Assembly (NCBI RefSeq): GCF_001597735.1
Contig: NZ_LUTS01000001.1
Location: forward strand, 1 to 64,000
Reading direction: 5' to 3'
Source of the DNA: Neptuniibacter pectenicola
GTDB lineage: Bacteria > Pseudomonadota > Gammaproteobacteria > Pseudomonadales > Balneatricaceae
Length of the DNA stretch: 64,000 nt
Below, in pieces: positions 1 to 7,850 of this stretch (its first letter is position 1; each line of letters starts with the position of its first letter). Below the pieces are notes generated by a model that saw only the letters and a program-made list of their open reading frames with translations, did no database searches and was not told the origin of the DNA. The translations under genes and the position numbers were made by a program.

Positions 1-82
1 GATATAAATCGCTATGGATGGTGACCTTCCTACAGAGGACTTTCACCTCATTAGTTCATGCCCATGCTGGGCGTACACAAGT

Positions 83-171
83 TGCTTAAACGGACAAAAA
101 ACAGCTGGCTTTTGCTCGTTCCTCGCTAATTTTAGCCAGCTATTTTATTGCTGCTTAGCAAAGCGTTAGGC
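83..171 (+). other. attC-like integron recombination site
   Basis: The segment ends in GTTAGGC (165-171), which fits the integron core-site consensus GTTRRRY. It contains a perfect inverted pair AGCTGGCT (103-110) and AGCCAGCT (134-141) around a short loop, as in attC sites. The left core box near 84-92 matches poorly. It precedes a run of small same-strand genes, as expected for a cassette array. It could instead be a terminator hairpin. Confidence 0.45.
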
Positions 172-248
172 TCCTATGCCTTTACGTAGCTTTCATCAAT
201 TAAATCTCAATAAATGAATTGTCATTGAGTTGTTAAAAGGATATCGAA

Positions 249-641
249 ATGTTTAGCCATGTTATGATCGGAACCGATGATATAGAAGGTTCAGAACGTT
301 TTTATAACGCTGTATTAGCTGTGCTAGGTATCAACGAGCCAGTACATAATGTAAATGACACTGGCCAGAAACGACTGTTCTATGTTCATAATGGGTCAGT
401 GTTTTGTGTTACTGAGCCTATAAATGGTGAACCCGCATGTGCAGCTAATGGTTCAACTATTGGCTTTGCTTGTGACTCACCAGAGCAAGTAAAAGAATTT
501 CATTCTGTTGCCATATCAAACGGCGCTACTAGCATTGAAGCTCCTCCAGGCTTACGTGATAATTCTACTGGCAAAAAGCACCTGTGCTATTTCTTGGATC
601 TCGATGGTCATAAAATTTGTGGAATGTACCGCTGCGACTAA
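249..641 (+). CDS. VOC superfamily (glyoxalase/bleomycin-resistance fold) protein
   Basis: This 130-residue protein has the size and layout of a single-domain vicinal oxygen chelate protein. The N-terminal strand contains HVMIGTDDIEGSERFY and the C-terminal half ends in FLDLDGHKICGMY, the usual last strand with its DPDG-like turn. VOC proteins bind a metal and act as glyoxalases, dioxygenases or drug-binding proteins; the substrate here cannot be read from the sequence. An AAAGG-like ribosome site lies just upstream of the ATG. The gene follows an attC-like site and may be an integron cassette. Family confidence is high, function unknown. Confidence 0.8.
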   Translation: MFSHVMIGTDDIEGSERFYNAVLAVLGINEPVHNVNDTGQKRLFYVHNGSVFCVTEPINGEPACAANGSTIGFACDSPEQVKEFHSVAISNGATSIEAPPGLRDNSTGKKHLCYFLDLDGHKICGMYRCD

Positions 642-681
642 GGAGCACCTATCCGTTTTATCGGGGCAAGATCAAGCGCGC

Positions 682-758
682 TTTGTCCACTAAAGCACAC
701 TATCGAGAGTCCCGTATGCTAATAAGATTATTCAGTTTAATTTTGTGTTTATGGTGTA
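682..758 (+). repeat. 77-bp direct repeat, copy 1 (start of the hydrolase gene)
   Basis: This stretch, which covers the ribosome-binding region and the signal-peptide codons of the hydrolase gene, recurs at 3136-3212 in the same orientation with only three mismatches. The two copies bracket about 2.4 kb containing the hydrolase and two lipoprotein genes, so they could serve as substrates for deletion by homologous recombination. Confidence 0.9.
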
Positions 759-1423
759 CTTTTTCAATGGCTGAGGAATGTGTTGTCTTACTTCATGGGA
801 TGGCTCGTTCCGATAGTTCTATGAATAAAATGGAAGCAGAACTTGAAAAGTCTGGCTATGCCGTAGTGAACTTTGACTACCCTTCAACCAAACATGATAT
901 TGAAAGTATAGCCAAAAATTATATTCCTAATGCTGTCGCGCAATGTAAACCTAACCTAACCATAAATTTTGTCACTCACTCTTTGGGTGGGATTGTGTTA
1001 CGTCAATATTTAAGTGATAACAAATTAGACCGCTTAGGTCGTGTGGTAATGCTAGGTCCACCGAATAAAGGAAGTGAGGTTGTTGATAAATTAAAAAACG
1101 TTCCTGGATTTGAATTTATTAATGGCCCTGCAGGTTTAGAATTAGGCACAGATAAAACAAGTGTTCCAAATTCACTTGGAGCAGTGACCTATCAAGTAGG
1201 CGTAATAGCGGGCAGTTCAACTATTAATCCAATACTTTCTCAAATGCTTCCAAACCCTGACGATGGCAAAGTGTCTGTCGAAAAAACAAAAGTAAAAGGG
1301 ATGACTGACCACATCATTATGCCCGTTTCTCACCCCTTTCTTATGCGAGATGATGCGGTGATTCAACAAGTAAAAATATTCCTGAAAAAGGGAAAGTTTC
1401 AGCATCATAGGGTTTCGCTCTAA
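716..1423 (+). CDS. Secreted alpha/beta hydrolase (triacylglycerol lipase-like)
   Basis: The start is placed at ATG 716 because a GAGAG ribosome site precedes it and the protein then begins with a typical signal peptide (MLIRLFSLILCLWCTFSMA). The product is about 235 residues. It shows the first-strand VVLLHGMA (oxyanion region) and the nucleophile elbow FVTHSLGG (GxSxG-like, Ser in HSLGG); DHIIMPVSHPFLM near the C-terminus probably supplies the catalytic His. Family members hydrolyse esters in the periplasm or outside the cell. The gene sits among small plus-strand accessory genes. Its 5' end is duplicated at 3136-3212. Confidence 0.8.
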   Translation: MLIRLFSLILCLWCTFSMAEECVVLLHGMARSDSSMNKMEAELEKSGYAVVNFDYPSTKHDIESIAKNYIPNAVAQCKPNLTINFVTHSLGGIVLRQYLSDNKLDRLGRVVMLGPPNKGSEVVDKLKNVPGFEFINGPAGLELGTDKTSVPNSLGAVTYQVGVIAGSSTINPILSQMLPNPDDGKVSVEKTKVKGMTDHIIMPVSHPFLMRDDAVIQQVKIFLKKGKFQHHRVSL

Positions 1424-1450
1424 CTACACGTTAAACGAACACAGCATGTG

Positions 1451-1570
1451 TTCCTGCTGAAAGCTTATGAAAGTGGCCATTACACCATGAAGGAGATAAG
1501 TGATTATATTGGAGTTAGTTACTCTACAGTGAGCCGAAGAATAACGGGTACTGCACAATGCCAGGCTTGA
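1451..1570 (+). pseudogene. C-terminal fragment of a REP-associated tyrosine transposase (RAYT)
   Basis: An open frame of 39 codons reads FLLKAYESGHYTMKEISDYI followed by a VSYSTVSRRI-like helix and a TGA stop. This is the characteristic C-terminal helix-turn-helix of RAYT (Y1/IS200-like) transposases. The catalytic HUH part is absent, so this is a remnant. It lies between the hydrolase and a lipoprotein gene. A perfect 7-bp hairpin (GAACACA/TGTGTTC, 1437-1453) overlaps its start. Confidence 0.65.
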
Positions 1571-1616
1571 GCCGTAAGTTTCTGTCAATCAAACCAACAA
1601 AGGATAGTGGTTAATA

Positions 1617-2084
1617 ATGTTTAGATTTATTTGCATTTTCTTATTAGTAGCTCTTAGTGGCTGTGCTTCTTTCTATGAGCCTATTCCACAAGGGTACTCG
1701 GGAGAAACGGCAACAGTCATGGACTCATATGCCAACAAAACGTCTCTTGATGCACACTATTTTTATGTCACTAAAATCGATGAGAAAAGAGTAGAAACAA
1801 GTTGGTATTTAACCCGAGTAGCCCACATAGGAAAGGGAACGATGTTTTCTCCAATTATTAAAGAGCATCAGGTAACTACTCAGGAACAAACCTTTTCAGT
1901 AATAGGTCATATTTTTTACCCAACTGATGCTCAGGGTCTGTTTTCAGATGACCTTACTGTCGAGAAAAATGTAACGTTCTCTCCTAAAGCTGGTGAGGTA
2001 TATACAGTTAAAGGGAAGCTAAGCCCGCAAGGTTCAACAATTTGGATTGAAGATTCGTCAGGAAGAAAAGTTGCTGACAGCTAA
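1617..2084 (+). CDS. Small lipoprotein of unknown function
   Basis: The 155-residue product starts with a lipoprotein signal peptide: hydrophobic FICIFLLVA, then lipobox LSGC with the acylated Cys near residue 16. The remainder is strand-rich with no motif I recognise; it resembles small outer-membrane or periplasmic lipoproteins often found in integron cassettes and genomic islands. It stands alone, with more than 100 bp of non-coding DNA on each side, which fits a one-gene cassette. No function is assigned. Confidence 0.7.
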   Translation: MFRFICIFLLVALSGCASFYEPIPQGYSGETATVMDSYANKTSLDAHYFYVTKIDEKRVETSWYLTRVAHIGKGTMFSPIIKEHQVTTQEQTFSVIGHIFYPTDAQGLFSDDLTVEKNVTFSPKAGEVYTVKGKLSPQGSTIWIEDSSGRKVADS

Positions 2085-2207
2085 CAAAAACAGGCAGTTG
2101 ACACATGATACACTCAACTGCTGTAAGCGCTATATGGAACACCAAATTTCATTAACAAGCAGGCACGTTGGGCCTACTAATTTTTAAACAAACAAGGAAT
2201 AAAAAGT

Positions 2208-2744
2208 ATGTTTCCAAAAATTATTGTAACGTTGTTCTTAGCCGTAGTTATGACAGGTTGCTCAACCTACTCAGCTAACCGTTATTCAATATCAGTCGAT
2301 AATGTAACGGCTTTAAAAGAGATCAATGGAACAAAACTGGATGTAGGTGAGTTTACCGCGTCGAAACCAGGCCAAACAGAAATCATGTGTCGTGGCGTTG
2401 GTCCAATTAAAACTCCTGACGGACAGACCTTTGAGAACTTTATTAAAAAAGCTTTAGTAGATGAGCTGAAAATCGCAGAGGCTTATTCCAATTCAGCAAC
2501 AATTACACTGACAGGAAATTTAGACGCTATCGATTTCTCATCAAACTCAGGGACATGGAATCTCGCGCTTACTGTTAATTCATCAAACGGACATTCCCTT
2601 TCCGCATCAGAAAATTATTCATATACAACAAGCTTTTATGGCGAAACGGCTTGTAACCAAACAGCTCAGGCGCTAATGCCAGCCGTTCAAAACCTCATTG
2701 GTAAAGTTGTGCAGAACAATGAATTTAGAAAGCTAATTCAATAA
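2208..2744 (+). CDS. Small lipoprotein of unknown function
   Basis: The 178-residue product begins with a signal peptide ending in lipobox VMTGC (Cys at about residue 18), so it is predicted to be lipid-anchored. The mature part is polar with an internal Cys in EIMCRGVG. I do not recognise a domain. A possible ribosome site (AAGGAAT) precedes the ATG, and a compact hairpin directly after the stop may end its transcript. Like its neighbour it looks like a one-gene accessory unit. Confidence 0.7.
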   Translation: MFPKIIVTLFLAVVMTGCSTYSANRYSISVDNVTALKEINGTKLDVGEFTASKPGQTEIMCRGVGPIKTPDGQTFENFIKKALVDELKIAEAYSNSATITLTGNLDAIDFSSNSGTWNLALTVNSSNGHSLSASENYSYTTSFYGETACNQTAQALMPAVQNLIGKVVQNNEFRKLIQ

Positions 2745-2745
2745 A

Positions 2746-2771
2746 TAGCCTAATAAAAGTAGGCTAAAAAA
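2746..2771 (+). terminator. Putative rho-independent terminator
   Basis: A perfect 7-bp inverted repeat TAGCCTA/TAGGCTA starts two bases after the lipoprotein stop codon and has a 7-base loop. The following run is A-rich rather than T-rich on the plus strand, so termination efficiency is uncertain. Confidence 0.45.
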
Positions 2772-2782
2772 CAAACAGAGTC

Positions 2783-2980
2783 AGAGTAAAATTAAATACA
2801 TAGGAGGCTTAAATGAGCTTTTAGATTAAATGCGTTTATTTTTACTCTACCCCCATTCTATCGTATGCCTCTGGCTTTCAGCTAACCCACGAAAATGGGG
2901 GTCAGCACCTCGTGGAAGTCATTATGTCTAAGCGAAAAGGAGAATCAAAAACCTAAGGGGTCAGGTCTTGCATCGTGCAT
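2783..2980. repeat. RAYT/REP-associated inverted repeat remnants
   Basis: Two nested-style inverted repeats are visible: AGAGTAAAA (2783-2791) with TTTTACTCT (2840-2848), and ACCCCCATT (2849-2857) with AATGGGGGT (2894-2902). About 55 bp further on lies GGGGTCAGGTCTTGCAT, a sequence I associate with the flanks of RAYT transposases in gammaproteobacteria. No gene is seen in 2745-3135. I read this as debris of a REP-transposase element, consistent with the RAYT tail at 1451-1570. Confidence 0.45.
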
Positions 2981-3135
2981 GTTGGTGGCTGATACCTAAC
3001 TAGGCCATATTCTTTTACAGGTTTTTACAAGGTGTGTGAAGTATGTCACGACCGCTTAGCATTGAATGTTCAGCTGCGCCACCAGCGGCTAATCAATTTT
3101 ATGAACACATTGAGTTTACAAATAATCCTCGCTGT

Positions 3136-3212
3136 TTTGTCCACTACAGCGCACTATCGAGAGTCCCGTATGCTAATAAGATTATTCAGTTTAATTTTGT
3201 GTTTATGGCGTA
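3136..3212 (+). pseudogene. 77-bp direct repeat, copy 2 (truncated hydrolase 5' end)
   Basis: This copy matches 682-758 at 74 of 77 positions and would encode the same signal peptide start (MLIRLFSLILCLW), but the reading frame then diverges and stops after a few unrelated codons. It is therefore a dead fragment of the hydrolase gene left by duplication or rearrangement. Confidence 0.8.
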
Positions 3213-3254
3213 TAAAAATAAAAAGAGATGGATTCGAGCATAAGCATCAATAGG

Positions 3255-3336
3255 AATAACCGGCTCAGATACCTTACTGAAAGCAATTTTCGATAGTGAA
3301 GCGTTCTCACTAAAAAGGCTTTCTGAGCCCGTTATT
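3255..3336. repeat. Long imperfect inverted repeat at the island/core boundary
   Basis: Arms of 15 bp (3255-3269 and 3322-3336, one mismatch) enclose 52 bp that contain a smaller AGTGA/TCACT hairpin. The right arm touches the mesD stop codon, so on the minus strand it could be the mesD terminator. It also marks where accessory DNA meets core genes. Confidence 0.6.
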
Positions 3337-4365
3337 TTAAGCTAAAAGCTCCCGTCTAATAATCTCTGTACCTGCTCTTAATGCTTCGAGCTTGGCGCTG
3401 GCGACTCGACGAGATAAAGGTGCCATACCGCAGTTGGTACAGGGGTAGAGTTTATCAGCATCGACAAATTCAAGTGCTTTTCGCAAGGTGTCGGCGACCT
3501 CTTCAGGGGTCTCAATCTTGTCAGTCGCGACATCAATCGCCCCTACCATCACTTTTTTACCTCGAATCAGTTCAAGTAACTCGATAGGGACATGGGCGTT
3601 ATGACACTCTAATGAGATAATATCGATATTCGATTGTTGCAGCTTGGGAAACACCGCTTCATATTGTCGCCACTCGGACCCTAATGTTTTTTTCCAATCG
3701 GTATTGGCTTTAATGCCATAGCCGTAACAGATATGTACAACCGTTTCACATTTCAGCCCTTCAATTGCCCGCTCTAGGCACGCGATCCCCCACGCATTAA
3801 CCTCATCAAAAAAAACATTAAATGCGGGCTCGTCAAATTGAATAATATCAACGCCTGCCGCCTCTAACTCCTTGGCTTCTTGATTAAGAATTTTGGCAAA
3901 CTCCCATGCGAGCTTTTCACGGCTCTTATAGTGGTCATCATAGAGCGTGTCGATCATCGTCATGGGGCCAGGCAATGCCCATTTAATCGGTTGTTTGGTT
4001 TGCTGACGTAAAAATTTAGCATCGTCAACAAACGCAGGTTTTTGGCGGGAAACAGGACCAACAACCGTGGGGACGCTCGCGTCATAACGATCGCGAATTT
4101 TAACGGTTTTACGTTTTTCAAAATCAACACCGTCTAGGTGCTCAATAAAGGTTGTCACAAAATGTTGCCGCGTTTGCTCGCCATCACTGACGATATCAAT
4201 ACCCGCCTGTTGCTGCTCGTGTAATGACACACGTAATGCATCCTGTTTGCCATCAATTAATGCCTCACCTTGCAGCTTCCAAGGCGACCAGAGTGTTTCA
4301 GGTTCTGCAAGCCACGAAGGTTTAGGTAAACTGCCTGCGGTTGATGTTGGTAATAGTGTTTTCAT
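3337..4365 (-). CDS. mesD: Folate-independent methionine synthase MesD (core-MetE family)
   Basis: The 342-residue protein corresponds only to the C-terminal catalytic barrel of cobalamin-independent methionine synthase MetE; the N-terminal folate-binding half is missing. Zinc-site residues are present: His and Cys in VVHICYGYG, Glu in ISLECHN, and Cys in LYPCTNCGM. Homocysteine-site features such as AGSLPKP and SDGEQTR are also visible. It lies 44 bp downstream of a DUF1852 gene. That pairing is diagnostic of MesD, a folate-independent methionine synthase that needs oxygen and its partner MesX, known from Acinetobacter baylyi. The native methyl donor of this family is unsettled. A MetR-type box lies upstream of the pair. 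Confidence 0.85.
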   Translation of the reverse strand: MKTLLPTSTAGSLPKPSWLAEPETLWSPWKLQGEALIDGKQDALRVSLHEQQQAGIDIVSDGEQTRQHFVTTFIEHLDGVDFEKRKTVKIRDRYDASVPTVVGPVSRQKPAFVDDAKFLRQQTKQPIKWALPGPMTMIDTLYDDHYKSREKLAWEFAKILNQEAKELEAAGVDIIQFDEPAFNVFFDEVNAWGIACLERAIEGLKCETVVHICYGYGIKANTDWKKTLGSEWRQYEAVFPKLQQSNIDIISLECHNAHVPIELLELIRGKKVMVGAIDVATDKIETPEEVADTLRKALEFVDADKLYPCTNCGMAPLSRRVASAKLEALRAGTEIIRRELLA

Positions 4366-4409
4366 AATAAATCATGCCGTCTCTGTCATTGAATAATTGA
4401 ACGTAATGC

Positions 4410-5384
4410 TTAAGCGTAATTAGCGGACCATTGCTCAAGCACCGTTTGGTAAGGTTTGATAAAGTGCTTTTCAGCAAACTTACCTTGTTCATTAGCTAAT
4501 TGGCTTCGCTCTTCTCTGTCATAAATAATTTGGGTGACGGAGTGATCTCGGTTTTTCAACTTAGGCTGATAGCGTTGGCCTGCCACAGCGTTGGCATTAT
4601 AAATTTCAGGACGATAGATTTTCTGAAAGGTCTCCATCGTACTGATCGTACTGATCAGTTCGAGGGGGGTATAATCATTCAGCAAATCGCCAAAGAAATA
4701 AAACGCTAACGGAGCCACGCTATTTGGGGGCATGAAATAACGCACCTGTAAGCCCATTTTTTCAAAGTATTGCTCCGTCAAGGATGGCTCATTCGGCTGA
4801 TATTCAAACCCTAAAACAGGGTGCTGATTCTCTGTTCGATAGTACGTTTTACTGTCAGAAACGCTCAAACAGATCACCGGCGGTTTTGTAAAATGCTGTT
4901 TATAAGCCGTTGAATTAACAAAATATTTAAACAACTTACCGTGCAGGTCACCAAAGTTCTCTGGAATACTGAATGTGGACTGATGCTTATTATGATCCAA
5001 CAGCAAGACACTAAAATCATAATCGCGAACATAAGAAGAAAAGTTATTGCCAACAATCCCTTCGATTCGCTCTTCCGTTTTATGATCAACAATGTTTGTT
5101 TTTAATACTTCAATCGCGGGGAAGCTTTGGCCATTACCCTCAATATCGAGATCAACAGAAATAATGTCTAATTCGACAGAGTAACGATCCCCATTAGGGT
5201 TATCCCAATGGGCCATGGCATTAAAACGGTTATCAATCATCTCTAGGGTGTTAGACAAGTTCTCTTGACGACGCTCGCCTCTGGCTAAATTGGCAAAGTT
5301 AGTTGTAATGCGCGTATTGTTTGACGGGCGATAGTTTTTATCGAAGCCAATGCGCTTAATCGTAAAGGTAAAATCTGTATTCAT
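4410..5384 (-). CDS. mesX: MesX, DUF1852 partner of MesD
   Basis: The 324-residue protein is a full-length DUF1852 member (start MNTDFTFTIKRIGFD, internal RITTNFANLARGERRQENL). This family occurs next to core-MetE genes and was shown genetically to be required with MesD for methionine synthesis. Its biochemical activity is not established; it has been proposed to take part in oxygen-dependent supply of the methyl group. It is the first gene of a two-gene unit with mesD. No signal peptide or membrane segment is seen, so it should be cytosolic. Confidence 0.85.
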   Translation of the reverse strand: MNTDFTFTIKRIGFDKNYRPSNNTRITTNFANLARGERRQENLSNTLEMIDNRFNAMAHWDNPNGDRYSVELDIISVDLDIEGNGQSFPAIEVLKTNIVDHKTEERIEGIVGNNFSSYVRDYDFSVLLLDHNKHQSTFSIPENFGDLHGKLFKYFVNSTAYKQHFTKPPVICLSVSDSKTYYRTENQHPVLGFEYQPNEPSLTEQYFEKMGLQVRYFMPPNSVAPLAFYFFGDLLNDYTPLELISTISTMETFQKIYRPEIYNANAVAGQRYQPKLKNRDHSVTQIIYDREERSQLANEQGKFAEKHFIKPYQTVLEQWSANYA

Positions 5385-5885
5385 CGTAATCGCACCCTAA
5401 TTCCTTGTATAAAGCCTGAATTGATTCCTGACTATGTCTCGCCTGTTTAGCTTATTGTGCCGGTTCCCTCTGTTGGCCTGTATGGCCTTATCAGAGTCAA
5501 CTGCAATATTGTCTAGGCTGAATAGCTGAATAGCTGAATGTATTTTATACCTGCTCTTTATGATGAATAAAAATGCTTTATATTCAAATTTTATTGAATT
5601 AAATTCATAATTAAAAATACGAGGACTATCAACAGATCGCTGTCATATTTTTTTAGGTGGGTTCGAACATAAGATCTCTACTGTTCGTTATAAGGTGATG
5701 GCGCTCACCCACGCTGCAACGAAAGCCAACCGGTTGACAGCCAAAGTCTCGTCAGAGGATAATGCGTTTAGGCTTATTGGACGCCTGCCTCGCAAAAGCG
5801 ATAGTGCCAATCATATATATTTCGCAAGCAGCCGCTTGCATATCATCTCAGGTTGATAGCGAGTAGACCGATTAAAGTAGGCGAT
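5385..5885. other. 500-bp divergent intergenic region
   Basis: No gene is seen here. It holds the upstream region of mesX, an A+T-rich stretch with a MetR-type box (5595-5607), three tandem copies of AGCTGAAT-like sequence near 5520-5538, and a hairpin GGTGA/TCACC at 5694-5709. GGGTTCGAAC at 5659-5668 mimics a tRNA T-loop but no tRNA fold surrounds it. Confidence 0.6.
5595..5607. promoter_or_regulatory. Putative MetR-binding box
   Basis: TGAATTAAATTCA matches the MetR consensus TGAANNNNNTTCA exactly. It lies about 210 bp upstream of mesX. A second exact match lies before metH at 48802-48814, which supports a shared homocysteine-responsive control of both methionine synthases. MetR itself is not in the window. 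Confidence 0.55.
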
Positions 5886-6344
5886 ATGCATATGACAAAG
5901 CCCAGCCGTGGTCTTAACACACCCGAAAACGACAGACTTAAACTGATACTACGTGTAGCAAAATCATTACACCGTGCGGCTAGATCTGATTCACGTCCAC
6001 ACTCTCTGCCTGTGTTGCGCAGATTGATTGCCAGCGAAACCTTTCGCCACATTTCATTACCCGAACTCTACCGTCAACGAATGACTATCCAGCGCAAACA
6101 TATATTGCACATGCTAGCCCTAGAGGCTGGAAACCTTAATTGGTCAGACTACAAGACAACGATCAAAGCCCACCCCGAAGCACAACCGCTTGATTACAAT
6201 TTGGCATTAAAGCATGCCGGTTACCCCAATATCTGGTTCACATCCCTGCCCGAAGCGGAAAGATACGCGGCGGCACAGGGAGGCCAACCGATCGCTGTAG
6301 GGAAACAAGCCGTTGTGATCCCCTTTCAGGAACAGGCTTGCTAA
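5886..6344 (+). CDS. Conserved hypothetical protein
   Basis: The protein of about 152 residues is basic in its first half (KLILRVAKSLHRAARSDS, then SLPVLRRLIAS) and has an ELYRQRMTIQRKHILHMLAL segment that looks helical. I recognise it as a type of small conserved gammaproteobacterial protein but know no function. Starts at ATG 5886 or 5892 are both possible and neither has a strong ribosome site. An in-frame upstream ATG at 5853 would add 11 residues. It is transcribed away from mesX. Confidence 0.6.
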   Translation: MHMTKPSRGLNTPENDRLKLILRVAKSLHRAARSDSRPHSLPVLRRLIASETFRHISLPELYRQRMTIQRKHILHMLALEAGNLNWSDYKTTIKAHPEAQPLDYNLALKHAGYPNIWFTSLPEAERYAAAQGGQPIAVGKQAVVIPFQEQAC

Positions 6345-6485
6345 AGTAGCCGAACACAACCGATAAACCCGCTCGCCACCCCAGTCACAACAAGGGTGGC
6401 GAGTGGTGCTCAACAATGGGGTGATCTTACAGAAGATCTGGTATATTGCTTCGTAAATACCCTCTAATCACTGTGAAGGTCGAGT

Positions 6486-6911
6486 TTGTTTATGCAGCGC
6501 TTATCGTTAAAACTAGTACTGAGTGCTTTGTCGCTTATCTTGTTAGTCGCTTTCTCTGGATATAGCAGCGCAGGGGAACCCCTAAATTTAAAGAAAACCA
6601 TGAAGCAGATGCGACTGCATTATAAACATGCATTGGATGCCGATTCAGCTCAGGGCTTTAATCAAAATCTTGGCGAGTTCAAAACCTACCTCAAAAGCGC
6701 GCAAGCTTATGATTTTTCGCCGGAACGTAAAGTCATTTCGCTGGAAGGTTTAGATAAAGTAGCGCGTTTTGTTGATGCGATTCCACCAGCAACAGCTGAC
6801 AACCTCAGCCTAGTTCAACAAGAGCTCAGCACAATCGACCAGTTGCGTACGGAGTACCATAAAAAAGCTAAGCCCGGTCTCTGGGAGATGTTCCTAAGCT
6901 TTTTTAAATAA
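6486..6911 (+). CDS. Cytochrome b562 family protein, periplasmic
   Basis: The product has a signal peptide (LVLSALSLILLVAFSGYSSA), then four predicted helices of about 110 residues. Features fit cytochrome b562: an early Met in LKKTMKQMRLHYKHAL that could be the axial Met, and a C-terminal LRTEYHKKAKPG segment with the His ligand, as in the LKTTRNAYHQK end of the E. coli protein. The family are periplasmic haem-b proteins or haem-free relatives. The start is probably TTG 6486, because GAAGG (6475-6479) sits six bases upstream; the ATG at 6492 is spaced 12 bases from it. Whether haem is bound here is not proven. Confidence 0.7.
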   Translation: MFMQRLSLKLVLSALSLILLVAFSGYSSAGEPLNLKKTMKQMRLHYKHALDADSAQGFNQNLGEFKTYLKSAQAYDFSPERKVISLEGLDKVARFVDAIPPATADNLSLVQQELSTIDQLRTEYHKKAKPGLWEMFLSFFK

Positions 6912-6966
6912 AAAGGAACCTAATCACCTGATTTAGGTAAAAACAAGAAACAAACAAGGACTCATT

Positions 6967-7545
6967 ATGAAAAGACTATTAACACTCTCAGGCATTATTC
7001 TTTCCATACTTCTTCCCAGCGTCGCTTTTGCACATCAAGCAAATGGCGGAGGCTTTATAGCGGGGTTATCTCACCCTGTCCTTGGGTTTGACCATCTATT
7101 AGCCATGTTAAGTGTTGGTATTCTTAGCGCACAAATGGGCGGCCGTGCGCTATGGTTAGTACCTACAACATTTGTATTAGTCATGCTAGTAGGCGGTGTT
7201 CTAGGCTTAAATGATATTGCCTTAATGTCTGTGGAAACTGGCATTTCAATTTCGGTGCTTGTTTTAGGTATCTCACTGACAATCGAGAGAAAAATTGCAC
7301 CTATTTTGGCCATGTGTTTTGTCGGTTTTTTTGCGATTTTTCATGGTTACGCCCACGGCATTGAAATGCCTTACTTAGCAAACCCAGCCTATTATGCCCT
7401 CGGCTTTATTGTAGGCACAGCGAGTATCCATGTTATAGGCGTGTTGATCGGCACAATTGCCACTCAACTATCTAATGGAGCACAGCTCTTAAGGTATCTA
7501 GGCGCGGGTATCGCAGGTATAGGTTTCCACTTAGTTATCATGTAA
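6967..7545 (+). CDS. hupE: HupE/UreJ family nickel/cobalt transporter
   Basis: The 192-residue protein has a cleavable signal sequence ending in VAFAHQ and about five hydrophobic membrane segments. It carries the family signatures HPVLGFDHLLAM near residue 35 and FHGYAHGIEMP near residue 125, whose His residues bind metal. HupE/UreJ proteins mediate nickel or cobalt uptake across the inner membrane, or diffusion across the outer membrane after signal cleavage. It lies 55 bp after the b562 gene in the same direction with its own AAGGA ribosome site. No hydrogenase or urease gene is nearby, so cobalt supply for the B12-dependent MetH (48.9 kb) is one possible use. Confidence 0.85.
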   Translation: MKRLLTLSGIILSILLPSVAFAHQANGGGFIAGLSHPVLGFDHLLAMLSVGILSAQMGGRALWLVPTTFVLVMLVGGVLGLNDIALMSVETGISISVLVLGISLTIERKIAPILAMCFVGFFAIFHGYAHGIEMPYLANPAYYALGFIVGTASIHVIGVLIGTIATQLSNGAQLLRYLGAGIAGIGFHLVIM

Positions 7546-7577
7546 AAACCTCATCAGGCGCTTATTAGATCGCCATA

Positions 7578-7620
7578 ATCATGGCCGCTTTCTACACATA
7601 CGGTAAACAGCGGCCATGAT
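7578..7620 (+). terminator. Strong inverted repeat after hupE
   Basis: Perfect 12-bp arms ATCATGGCCGCT (7578-7589) and AGCGGCCATGAT (7609-7620) are separated by 19 bases, 33 bp after the hupE stop. A short GCTTT follows. It is probably a terminator or transcript-stabilising hairpin. The 300 bp from 7546 to 7850 hold no other gene. Confidence 0.6.
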
Positions 7621-7850
7621 GCTTTCACCAATTAGAGAATGGCTAACCCAAGTATTCCTCCAGTGGTTACGGGCAGTAACCGCCACTTTTTAAACCGAGC
7701 TAGTTTTAGACAACTAAAAGCCCCCTATTTTTAATGACGGTCTTCCTATAGGATCGCCCCTATGATTTTTACTGATTAAATGCCCTCACAATGGGACGCC
7801 ATACTGTAAGCTTAATCAGCCCCCTCTTCCTTTTTGATAAGACAAAACCA

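Noticed and set aside
2080-2173. Second attC site after the first lipoprotein gene
   Set aside because: GTTGGGC and a hairpin are present, but the hairpin is off-centre and the left core box is poor, so it is mentioned only as a weak possibility.
5640-5720. tRNA-like GGGTTCGAAC at 5659
   Set aside because: No acceptor, D or anticodon stems can be formed around it and the expected 3' stem is missing.
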